Positions 1 through 5,716 are shown, counted from the stretch's first letter. The stretch: DNA of 13,941 nucleotides from Oscillospiraceae bacterium (GCA_031270785.1 JAISWM010000097.1:1-13941), one strand, 5' to 3'. Numbers and translations: made by a program. The notes: generated from the sequence alone by a model not told the origin.

Positions 1-212
1 TTTCAATAAAAGGTGAATATGTTTTAATAATTGAAGGTTATAGAAAAGAAAGAGATATGTGCGTGTATTCTCTGAAAGAAGCTTTGAATATAGCTTTAGA
101 AATTATGAAAAAAGATAAATTATCTTTGGCTGATGCTGCAAAAAAAGCGGCCAATATAACCGGAATTTCTAAAAATGATATTTATAAAGGAATTTTAGAA
201 AACAGAAATTAA
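1..212 (+). CDS. rsmI: RsmI, 16S rRNA 2'-O-methyltransferase, C-terminal fragment
   Basis: This is the 3' end of a gene cut by the window edge. It reads in the frame starting at base 3 and stops with TAA at 210-212. The 69 visible residues contain the tail typical of RsmI: a KGEYVLIIEG strand, then a SLKEALNIALE helix, then a basic helical end with AAKKAANITGISKNDIYKGI. RsmI uses S-adenosylmethionine to methylate the 2'-OH of C1402 in 16S rRNA, near the ribosomal P site. The methyltransferase domain itself lies upstream, so the identification rests on the C-terminal tail alone. The gene is followed at once by a hairpin repeat and a minus-strand tRNA, so it is probably the last gene of its transcript. 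Confidence 0.82.
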   Translation, partial: SIKGEYVLIIEGYRKERDMCVYSLKEALNIALEIMKKDKLSLADAAKKAANITGISKNDIYKGILENRN

Positions 213-213
213 G

Positions 214-337
214 TTATATAGCTGTTTCGTTTGAAAAGCGTCTGATTTTTATGACTTTCTCCCAGCCGACGGCCGGGAGAAAGTACACGGATAAATTTAC
301 TTTTGAGGACTGTTTTAAATCGTAACAGCTATATATC
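214..337. repeat. Hairpin element with inverted ends (module B)
   Basis: The ends are imperfect inverted repeats of about 22 bp built on TATAGCTGTT, at 215-237 and 314-337. Between them lies a strong hairpin at 252-282, with ACTTTCTCCC pairing to GGGAGAAAGT. The left flank of that hairpin matches the unit of the 8232-8476 array. Directly to the right, 336-357 resembles one end of the module A repeat, so this is a chimera of two families. It begins 2 bases after the rsmI stop. No clear target duplication was seen. Confidence 0.7.
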
Positions 338-385
338 AACCAATTTGGCCCACAACCAAATTTGAATGTTCATCTAAAGGGCACT

Positions 386-459
386 TGGCTGCGGAACTAG
401 GATTCGAACCCAGACAAACAGAGTCAGAGTCTGCTGTGCTACCTTTACACAATTCCGCA
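386..459 (-). tRNA. tRNA-Gln (anticodon CUG)
   Basis: Read on the minus strand, this folds into a complete cloverleaf. The acceptor stem is TGCGGAA with TTCCGCA and discriminator G, and the CCA end is encoded at 386-388. The D arm is GTGT/GCAC. The anticodon stem is GCAGA/TCTGT around loop CTCTGAC, giving anticodon CTG at 425-427 in plus coordinates. The T arm is CTGGG/CCTAG with loop TTCGAAT. The anticodon reads the glutamine codon CAG. The gene stands alone and has its own promoter just upstream. Confidence 0.95.
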
Positions 460-470
460 CCTGCTTGATG

Positions 471-499
471 ATTTTATCAAAAAAACACGTCTTCGTCAA
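471..499 (-). promoter_or_regulatory. Sigma-A-type promoter of tRNA-Gln
   Basis: On the minus strand there is a -35 hexamer TTGACG (494-499), a 17-base spacer and a -10 hexamer TAAAAT (471-476). The tRNA 5' end lies 11 bases beyond the -10, so the transcript would start only a few bases before the mature tRNA. Each hexamer has 5 of 6 consensus bases. Confidence 0.8.
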
Positions 500-634
500 C
501 TTAAAATCATTGACATTTTAAATTAATAGTGATAAAGTAATGGAGAATGAATAAAGCAGAATATATTTGTATGTTCTCACCTGTGTAGTATTAGGCTTTC
601 ATGGGTTAATATTATTTTATAGCGAAAACTTTTC

Positions 635-721
635 GGTTGTGTCTCAAAACAGTTGAAATACCTTCTTTCACCCCCGCCTATGGCGGGAGGGAGATATTAT
701 CAATTAATTTGACCCACCACC
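635..721 (-). mobile_element. Module A hairpin MITE, copy 1, with 9-bp flanking duplication
   Basis: This is an inverted-orientation copy of the commonest repeat in the window. One end is GGTTGTGTCTCAAAACAG and the other, read inwards, is GGTGGTGGGTCAAATTAATT. The centre is a GC-rich hairpin (CCCGCC tat GGCGGG). The 9-base sequence AAACTTTTC directly abuts both sides, at 626-634 and 722-730. That is the pattern left by transposase-mediated insertion. The element has no coding capacity, so any transposase would act in trans. Confidence 0.8.
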
Positions 722-770
722 AAACTTTTCAAAGCAGTAGCGTTTATGTTTTTTCTTTGTCGCAAGTGAA

Positions 771-858
771 GGTTGTGACCTAAATTAGTGGATAATATCT
801 TTTAACCCCGCTCACGGCGGGGGCAAAAGAAGATTTCAACTATTTTGAGACATGATCC
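771..858 (+). repeat. Module A hairpin repeat, copy 2
   Basis: This forward copy starts GGTTGTGACCTAAATT and ends TTTTGAGACATGATCC, with a central hairpin AACCCCGC tca(c) GGCGGGGG. It faces copy 1 across about 50 bases. AAGTGA occurs on both sides (764-769 and 859-864), a possible decayed insertion duplication. Confidence 0.7.
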
Positions 859-976
859 AAGTGAGGAAAAACGAATGATATCGTGTTTTTGAATGATTTT
901 TGCTGTAAGGGTATTAGTATTTGGTATTAATACTTGTTGGTAGTATTAATTATAGTGGTTTAACTTAAAAAGTAGT

Positions 977-1062
977 ATAAACTCTTGTAATCTTTTTCCC
1001 CGCGAGTCTGCGAGGGAAGTGTGCGCAAATGAGTGTACTTTTTTTAAGTGAAACAGCTATAT
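977..1062. repeat. Module E repeat, uninterrupted copy
   Basis: It starts ATAAACTCTTGTAATC, contains the small hairpin CCCCGCGAGTCTGCGAGG, and ends in the motif AAGTGAAACAGCTATAT shared with module B ends. A second copy at 12785-12935 is the same sequence interrupted by a module A element. The rest of 859-1091 holds no gene; the only other pattern is a cluster of GTATTA-type half sites at 911-952. Confidence 0.6.
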
Positions 1063-1107
1063 CCAAGGTGTGAACAAAATTTATTCATATCTTGTTTTTT
1101 TATTTGT

Positions 1108-1112
1108 GGAGG
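1108..1112 (+). promoter_or_regulatory. Ribosome binding site that sets the infC start
   Basis: GGAGG sits 9 bases before ATT at 1122. An in-frame TTG at 1092 lies upstream of this site and has no Shine-Dalgarno sequence of its own, so it would translate straight through the ribosome binding site. This decides for the ATT start. Confidence 0.85.
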
Positions 1113-1121
1113 TGTTTATAT

Positions 1122-1697
1122 ATTAACAGCAAAAAACTTCAAATTAATGACGAAATAACAAGCAAAGAGGTCAGAACCATAGGGGCAGACGGTTCGCAAC
1201 TGGGAATAATGCCAATAAAGGACGCTTTAAATTTGGCAGCCAGCCAGAATCTGGACTTAGTCAAAATGGTAGCAAACGCAAATCCGGCAGTATGCAAAAT
1301 AATGGATTACGGAAAATACCGTTTCGAGCAAGCAAAAAAAGATAAAGAGGCTAAAAAAAATCAACACACAATAGATATTAAAGAAATACGCCTTTCTTTA
1401 AATATTGATACGCATGATTTTGAAACAAAAGTAAATCACGCGTTAAGATTTTCTAAAAACGGTGATAAAATAAAAGTTTCCATCAGGTTTAAGGGCAGAG
1501 AAATGGGCCGCAGTAATATTGGTCTGCAGGTTATGGATAAATTTGCAAAAGCCTGCGGCGAATTTACAAATGTTGAAAAAACCGCCAAATTAGATGGGCG
1601 CAGTATGATAATGTTTTTATCGTCAAAAAATGCAAGTTCTAAAACTCAATCTTTAAGCAAGGAGTGTGGTAAAGATGCCAAAAATCAAAACTCATAG
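1122..1697 (+). CDS. infC: Translation initiation factor IF-3, ATT start
   Basis: IF-3 binds the 30S subunit, keeps 50S off, and checks the start codon and initiator tRNA. The 191 residues cover both domains. The N domain has INDEI and a KDALNLAASQNLDLVKM segment, then a basic linker runs through MDYGKYRFEQAKK. The C domain carries KEIRLSLNIDTHDF and GDKIKVSIRFKGREM. The proposed start is ATT at 1122, 9 bases after GGAGG. A rare ATT start is well known for infC, where it lets IF-3 reduce its own synthesis by rejecting non-AUG initiation. The C-terminus carries about 20 extra polar residues compared with E. coli IF-3. It overlaps rpmI by 23 bases and heads the classic infC-rpmI-rplT operon. 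No convincing promoter or L20-leader structure could be drawn by eye upstream. Confidence 0.95.
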   Translation: MNSKKLQINDEITSKEVRTIGADGSQLGIMPIKDALNLAASQNLDLVKMVANANPAVCKIMDYGKYRFEQAKKDKEAKKNQHTIDIKEIRLSLNIDTHDFETKVNHALRFSKNGDKIKVSIRFKGREMGRSNIGLQVMDKFAKACGEFTNVEKTAKLDGRSMIMFLSSKNASSKTQSLSKECGKDAKNQNS

Positions 1698-1872
1698 TGG
1701 CGCCAAAAAACGTTTTAAAATGACAAAAAGCGGCAAAATATTAAGAACACACGCGAATAAGAACCACATTTTAAATAAAAAAACAAGGAAAAGGAAAAGA
1801 CTTCTCAGAAAAATCGCAGTGACTGATAAATCAAATAGCCCGCAAATCAAACGTTTAATTCCTTATAAATAA
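1675..1872 (+). CDS. rpmI: 50S ribosomal protein bL35
   Basis: This small basic protein of the large ribosomal subunit is 65 residues long, the usual length. It begins MPKIKTHSGAKKRFKMTKSG, the standard L35 N-terminus, and is rich in Lys and Arg throughout (HILNKKTRKRKRLLRK). An AAGGAG site at 1659-1664 lies 10 bases before the ATG at 1675. A GTG at 1666 is in frame, but it would add three residues and sit only one base after the ribosome binding site, so the ATG was chosen. The start lies inside the end of infC, which implies translational coupling. Confidence 0.96.
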   Translation: MPKIKTHSGAKKRFKMTKSGKILRTHANKNHILNKKTRKRKRLLRKIAVTDKSNSPQIKRLIPYK

Positions 1873-1906
1873 AAAACAACAAAAAGGTATATGGAGGTAT
1901 ATTATC

Positions 1907-2254
1907 ATGGCACGAATTAAAGGTGCGGTAGCCACAAGAAAAAGAAGAAAAAAAGTGCTGAAACTGGCTAAAGGCTATTTTGGAGCAAAAAGTAAACATT
2001 TTAAAATGGCAAAACAAGCTGTAATGAAATCCGGAAATTACGCATACATCGGCAGAAGGCAGAAAAAACGTGATTTCAGGAAACTCTGGATAACAAGAAT
2101 ATCCGCGGCATGCAAAATGAACGGCATAAATTATTCCTCATTTATAAATGGACTTAAAAAATCAGAAATAGCACTTAATAGAAAAATGCTTTCAGAAATT
2201 GCTATTTCGGATCCGGAAGGTTTTTCAAAGTTGGTGGAAAAAGTAAAAAATTAG
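1907..2254 (+). CDS. rplT: 50S ribosomal protein bL20
   Basis: L20 binds 23S rRNA early in 50S assembly and in many bacteria represses its own operon. The 115-residue protein begins MARIKGAVATRKRRKKVLKL, which is diagnostic. It continues with GYFGAKSKHFKMAKQAVMKS and GRRQKKRDFRKLWITRI, and ends with the globular segment that includes NGINYSSFINGLKKSEIALNRKML. GGAGG at 1893-1897 is 9 bases from the ATG. The gap from rpmI is only 34 bases, so the two are surely cotranscribed. The next gene starts 22 bases downstream. Confidence 0.97.
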   Translation: MARIKGAVATRKRRKKVLKLAKGYFGAKSKHFKMAKQAVMKSGNYAYIGRRQKKRDFRKLWITRISAACKMNGINYSSFINGLKKSEIALNRKMLSEIAISDPEGFSKLVEKVKN

Positions 2255-2276
2255 TTTTGAAGCGGGGGGCATTAAA

Positions 2277-2702
2277 ATGAGTTTTTTAAAAATTTTATTG
2301 AATTTATTTGTACTTTTAGGATTTAGTTTATTGATAATAAGTGCAAAGTGGCCCAAGCCAAGTGCCCAAGTTCAAGTTGATATGCGCGATACAGAAAACA
2401 AGATAATGCGTATAACAAACTCAAATGCAGTCTCGGCAAAAGAATTTTGCGAAAAAATAATTTCAGATCAGGATAAATTACATGTAAAATATGATGAGGT
2501 TTTAAAAGAACTAGCCATACCCGCGTACTGTAATCAAAATTTTTTAAGGGAGCAAAGATTATGGGCTGAATGTTATGATATTATGGGACTTCCTGGATTT
2601 TCAGATCTTATTGAAACGCTTAATAAACATGACGTTGATTATATATCTTATGCAAACGCCTATTTGTACTTACTTTATGATGAACTCTTGTCTCATTTTT
2701 GA
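2277..2702 (+). CDS. Small secreted or membrane-anchored protein, function unknown
   Basis: I do not recognise this 141-residue protein. Residues 5-23 are a strong hydrophobic stretch after one Lys (FLKILLNLFVLLGFSLLII), which would act as a signal peptide or a single N-terminal anchor. ISA at 21-23 or PSA at 28-30 could precede a cleavage site. The rest is soluble and mostly helical by composition, with cysteines at 58, 85 and 99. It has no motif I can name. A G-rich ribosome binding site precedes the ATG. It follows rplT by 22 bases, so it is likely cotranscribed with the ribosomal protein operon, an unusual place for an exported protein. Its 3' side runs straight into hairpin repeats. Confidence 0.75.
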   Translation: MSFLKILLNLFVLLGFSLLIISAKWPKPSAQVQVDMRDTENKIMRITNSNAVSAKEFCEKIISDQDKLHVKYDEVLKELAIPAYCNQNFLREQRLWAECYDIMGLPGFSDLIETLNKHDVDYISYANAYLYLLYDELLSHF

Positions 2703-2708
2703 AAATAT

Positions 2709-2801
2709 GGTTGCGGGTCAAATTAGTTGATAATATCTTTCCTCCCGCTGATTCGCGGGGGGAAGAAAGAATTCAACTATAGCTGTTACGATTTAAAACA
2801 G
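2709..2801 (+). repeat. Module A copy 3 fused to a module B end
   Basis: It begins as module A (GGGTCAAATTAGTTGATAAT, then a hairpin with CTCCCGC/GCGGGGGG). After TTCAACTATAG it switches to the module B terminus GCTGTTACGATTTAAAACAG at 2782-2801, instead of the usual module A end. It starts 7 bases after the upstream stop codon. Confidence 0.7.
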
Positions 2802-2810
2802 CATTCAAGA

Positions 2811-2915
2811 GTAGACCTGTCCGTAAACTTCGGTGGTGGTCCAAATTAATTGATAATATCTTCCCGCCCGCTGATTCGCGGGGGGAAGGATTTCAACTAT
2901 TTTGAAAGATGACCC
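2811..2915 (+). repeat. Module D end joined to module A copy 4
   Basis: GTAGACCTGTCCGTAAACTT at 2811-2830 is the terminal motif also found at 5362, 5646-5668 and 9611. It runs directly into a full module A repeat (2832-2914) with central hairpin CCGCCCGC tgatt CGCGGGGGG and end TTTGAAAGATGACC. Together with copy 3 it fills the gap before the next gene. Confidence 0.7.
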
Positions 2916-2951
2916 AAAATATGGCTGACATTTTTTGCTAGGGGAACTATT

Positions 2952-4058
2952 ATGATTATGGTAAAAGAAATATATAAATTTATAAATGATATAGCCCCAT
3001 TTAATAGTTCATTTGATTGGGATAATACCGGTTTATTGATAGGAGATATGGGCCAAAACGTTTCTAATGTTTTGGTTGCTTTGGATGTAACTAAAGAGGT
3101 TATTTCTGAAGCTGTTGATTTTGATTGCAATTTAATTATAAGCCATCATCCCGTTATTTTTAAGCCTGTTAAAAACATTTTAAATGGAAGTATACCGTAT
3201 TTAGCTGTCAAAAATAATTTAAATGTTATATGTGCACATACTAATTTAGACTTAGCAAACGAAGGAGTAAATAAGTGTTTGGCAAATAAGCTCAATTTAA
3301 AAAATATTCGCCCGCTTTGCAAATCCAATAGGTTAGAATATAATAAAATTATTGTTTTTTCTCCCCCGAAATATGAAAATGATATAATTAAAGCCATGTC
3401 AGAAAATGGTGCGGGAAAGCTTGGGAATTATTCGATGTGCAGTTTTATATCTGATGGGACAGGCCGTTTTTTGCCGGAATCGGGTGCAAAGCCATATATC
3501 GGGGAAAAAGGAGTTTTAGAAGAGGTCAAAGAGGTAAAAATAGAAATGATTTGCCCCGAAAACAGGACAAAGAGCGCAATTAAAGCCATGAAAGCAGTCC
3601 ATCCTTATGAAGAACCTGCATATGATGTATTTAAAGATTTTTCCGTATATAAAGAATATTATGATGGTATAATAGGAGATCTTGAAGTCCCTATGGACTC
3701 TATAAAATTCGCAGAATTTATAAAAGAAAAGTTGAATTGTGAAGGTTTAAGATACACTGAAATTGATCAAAAAATTATAAAAAAAGTGGCACTGTGCGGC
3801 GGAGCCGGAGGAAATTATATAAGAGATGCTGTCAAAAGTGAGGCTGACGCATTTGTGACCGGAGAAATAAAACACAGTGATATTTTAGAAGCGAATCACA
3901 GTGGAGTAATGGTGGTTGACGCAGGGCATTTCAAAACAGAAAATTTAGCAATTGACAATTTTAAAAATATACTTGAAAAAAAATTTAAAGAAATTACTTT
4001 TTACAAATCAGAGGTATTAATTGACAAGATAAAATATTTGCATAGCCGTTTTTCTTGA
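2952..4058 (+). CDS. yqfO: Nif3-like dinuclear metal centre protein (YqfO type)
   Basis: The family (DUF34/Nif3) forms toroidal hexamers with two metal ions per subunit; its physiological role is still unsettled. The 368 residues match the long Gram-positive form. An N-terminal Nif3 half carries metal ligands in ISHHPVIF (His65, His66) and CAHTNLDLANEG (His96, Asp100). A middle insert resembles the CutA/PII-like domain (about 125-230, with VHPYEEPAYDVF). A C-terminal Nif3 half carries GEIKHSDI and VVDAGHFKTE (His326, Glu330). All expected ligands are present. AGGGGA lies 6 bases before the ATG at 2952; an ATG two codons on is possible but further from the site. In Bacillus this gene follows sigA and trmK, but here it stands alone between repeat blocks. 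Its last 57 coding bases recur twice downstream. Confidence 0.93.
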   Translation: MIMVKEIYKFINDIAPFNSSFDWDNTGLLIGDMGQNVSNVLVALDVTKEVISEAVDFDCNLIISHHPVIFKPVKNILNGSIPYLAVKNNLNVICAHTNLDLANEGVNKCLANKLNLKNIRPLCKSNRLEYNKIIVFSPPKYENDIIKAMSENGAGKLGNYSMCSFISDGTGRFLPESGAKPYIGEKGVLEEVKEVKIEMICPENRTKSAIKAMKAVHPYEEPAYDVFKDFSVYKEYYDGIIGDLEVPMDSIKFAEFIKEKLNCEGLRYTEIDQKIIKKVALCGGAGGNYIRDAVKSEADAFVTGEIKHSDILEANHSGVMVVDAGHFKTENLAIDNFKNILEKKFKEITFYKSEVLIDKIKYLHSRFS

Positions 4059-4380
4059 AAATAATCATATGAGTAAGCCATCGCCCCGCCGTTAGGCGGG
4101 GCGATGATTGCCAAGATTTAAACTTTTTACAAATCAGAGGTATTAATTGACAAGATAAAATATTTGTAGAGCTGTTTTTCTTGAAAATAATCATATGAGT
4201 AAGCCATCGCCCCGCCCAGCGGCGGGGGCGATAATTGCCAAAATTTAAATTTTTTACAAATCAGAGGTATTAATTGACAAGATAAAATATTTGTATAGCC
4301 GTTTTTCTTAAAAATAATCAAATGAGTAAACCGTCGCCCCGCCTAGCGGCGGGGCGATAATTGCCGAAATTTATACTTTT
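4002..4380 (+). repeat. Threefold 126-127 bp tandem repeat of the yqfO 3' end
   Basis: Units begin with TACAAATCAGAGGTATTAAT at 4002, 4128 and 4255. Each has the last 57 coding bases of yqfO including the stop, followed by about 70 noncoding bases. That noncoding part holds a hairpin: CATCGCCCCGCC paired to GGCGGGGCGATG in unit 1. The loops differ (gtta, cagc, tagc) while the stems stay paired. Unit 2 has a bulged G. Only unit 1 is joined to the reading frame. No T-run follows the hairpins closely, so they are not typical intrinsic terminators. Confidence 0.9.
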
Positions 4381-4408
4381 TTCAAGTGAAATAGCTATAC
4401 CAACCAAT

Positions 4409-5038
4409 CTAGCAAGCACAGGTTTCTTTTTCGCCCGGTCTTGGTAGTTCTTCATGGGTTGTTTCTGTGCAAAGTGGTAATTCAACTAGTTTTTGTGCAA
4501 CCCAACTAATAACCTCTTGTACGCCCATTCCGGTCATTGCACTGATTTCAAAATATGGGAAATTAAATTTGTTTTCGTTTACATCATCCCCAGACTTCAA
4601 ATCTAATTTGTTGCCAACAACCGCCACTATGTTGCAATCGTTAGGTATCATTGAGAGATATTCTGTTAATCCATCGGCAGAGTTTGGATCAGCAAGATTG
4701 TGCATCAGTATGACAGCATTACTGCCTTTGGCATAAGACGGTACTAAACAACGATACCTTTCTTGGCCAGCGGTGTCCCACAGCTTAAACTGAACAACTT
4801 TACCATCCACCTCCATCTTAATGTCTGCAAAGCCTACCCCTATAGTTGCCTGCGGGTCTTCCCTGAATTCACCTTTAATTACGCGAATTGCAAAGCATGT
4901 TTTTCCAACACCCGCGCAACCGAGTAAACATACTTTATATGGTTCGGGCTTACTCTCAAACATGGCTGAAAAACTCGCGCACACGCTGCAAACAAACGCA
5001 CCTGCAAATGCAAATAACCTCTTTTTTAAAAAATTCAT
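4409..5038 (-). CDS. Secreted Rab-like small GTPase with C-terminal Cys-Ala-Cys prenylation motif
   Basis: The 209-residue protein is a Ras-superfamily GTPase closest to eukaryotic Rab proteins. Motifs in order: P-loop GCAGVGKT (40-47); switch I TIGVGF (65-70), close to the Rab signature; WDTAGQERYR (87-96) with the catalytic Gln92; YAKGS (102-106) at the RabF4 position; NKLD (143-146); and ISA (165-167). Only the usual YD after strand 4 is altered (LMHNLAD). Two extra parts are striking. Residues 1-25 look like a Sec signal peptide: KKR, a hydrophobic core, then SFSA. The tail after residue 188 is a flexible linker ending ETCAC, the CXC form that Rab geranylgeranyl transferase modifies in eukaryotes. 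AGGAG (5048-5052) and a consensus promoter show bacterial expression. I infer an exported protein acting on host membranes; export and prenylation are untested. Confidence 0.9.
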   Translation of the reverse strand: MNFLKKRLFAFAGAFVCSVCASFSAMFESKPEPYKVCLLGCAGVGKTCFAIRVIKGEFREDPQATIGVGFADIKMEVDGKVVQFKLWDTAGQERYRCLVPSYAKGSNAVILMHNLADPNSADGLTEYLSMIPNDCNIVAVVGNKLDLKSGDDVNENKFNFPYFEISAMTGMGVQEVISWVAQKLVELPLCTETTHEELPRPGEKETCAC

Positions 5039-5093
5039 ATGTAAGCACTCCTTTTTAAGTTAATTTAAATTTAAAAAATATCATTACTTTATT

Positions 5094-5122
5094 AGTATAA
5101 CACATTATAATAATTTTGTCAA
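5094..5122 (-). promoter_or_regulatory. Near-consensus sigma-A promoter of the Rab-like gene
   Basis: On the minus strand the -35 is TTGACA (5117-5122), the spacer 17 bases, and the -10 is TATACT (5094-5099). The leader to the start codon is about 50 bases, AT-rich, and ends in an AGGAG site 9 bases before the ATG. This is among the best promoters in the window. Confidence 0.85.
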
Positions 5123-5159
5123 CTTTATTTTAATGTTTTGAAAATAATTTTGATTATAT

Positions 5160-5361
5160 TTTTTTACTCTAATTTAAGATTTAATTCCCCAACCCCCAAG
5201 CCCACCATAATGCCTCGCATGCTTTGCAACTGGGATAGGCGAGCTGGAGCAAAAATTTTACTTTGTTTCAATTTCTATTTTAAGTTTTAGTTAAATCTTA
5301 TGCGTTTGCTTTGGCATGCATATGTCAGCGTCTATTTTTTTAATCTACCACATGATATAAT
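5160..5361. other. Gene-free stretch with an unexplained GC-richer block
   Basis: No gene or recognised repeat was found here. Bases 5187-5250 stand out as richer in G and C than the flanks, with C-runs (CCCCAACCCCCAAGCCC) and CTCGC near a matching GCGAG about 20 bases on. The reverse strand has short open frames across this block but no ribosome binding site. It could be a decayed gene, a small RNA or a repeat remnant. Confidence 0.35.
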
Positions 5362-5410
5362 AGACATGTCCGTAAACCTCACAGAGCGTAAACTATCGAA
5401 AAAATGGATA

Positions 5411-5497
5411 GTGGTCCAAATTAATTGATAATAATCTTTCACCCCCGCCCGAGGCGGGTGAAAAAGAAGAGATTTCAATTATTTTAAGACATGACCC
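5411..5497 (+). repeat. Module A hairpin repeat, copy 5
   Basis: It starts GTGGTCCAAATTAATTGATA and ends TTTTAAGACATGACCC. The central hairpin is CACCCCCGCC cga GGCGGGTG. It lies inside the 5362-5668 composite element. Confidence 0.75.
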
Positions 5498-5542
5498 AAA
5501 ATCTCCTGGGAAGTATTTTTATACGCCGTCGTCGATTTGGTA

Positions 5543-5627
5543 GTGGTCCAAATTAATTGATAATATCTTTCACCCCCGCCTATGGCGGGGGTGAAAGAAG
5601 GAATTTCAACTGTTTTGAGACACGACC
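5543..5627 (+). mobile_element. Module A hairpin MITE, copy 6, with 8-bp flanking repeat
   Basis: This is the cleanest copy. The hairpin TTTCACCCCCGCC tat GGCGGGGGTGAAA is almost perfect. Its ends, read inwards, are GGTAGTGGTCCAAATTAATT and GGTCGTGTCTCAAAACAGTT, imperfect inverted repeats. GTCGATTT occurs at 5531-5538 and again at 5628-5635 against the right end, consistent with a target duplication made when this copy entered the surrounding module D sequence (element 5539-5627 on that reading). Confidence 0.75.
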
Positions 5628-5716
5628 GTCGATTTTGACTGCAATCTGTAAAGTTTACGGACAGATCTAATAAAAGCCGCAGCGTTTTTACAACTGTAAA
5701 AAACAACGCGATTGTT

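Larger units (their letters stand above)
5362..5668. mobile_element. Composite MITE-like element with 23-bp inverted ends (module D)
   Basis: The left end at 5362-5384 and right end at 5646-5668 are inverted copies matching at about 19 of 23 positions, with core TGTCCGTAAAC. The 307-bp interior has no convincing gene and holds two module A repeats. The same D terminus occurs singly at 2811 and 9611, each time next to a module A copy. No clear target duplication was seen outside the ends. Confidence 0.6.

Noticed and set aside
3994..4321. Two minus-strand frames with repeated MIIFKKN and ILSCQLIPLICKK segments
   Set aside because: They are read from the antisense strand of the triplicated yqfO tail and exist only because of that repeat. 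They have no ribosome binding site.
4409..5038. Atypical base composition as proof of recent transfer of the Rab-like gene
   Set aside because: Hand-sampled GC is higher than yqfO but similar to parts of pfkA and nrdD, so composition does not single it out. The foreign origin rests on the protein motifs.
5628..5652. Module D as a fragment of yqfO, because it can encode VDFDCNL as yqfO does
   Set aside because: The match is about 15 bases with a mismatch and does not extend convincingly, so chance is plausible in AT-rich DNA.
5479..5706. 75-residue minus-strand frame
   Set aside because: It runs through two hairpin repeats and the module D end, with no ribosome binding site or known motif.
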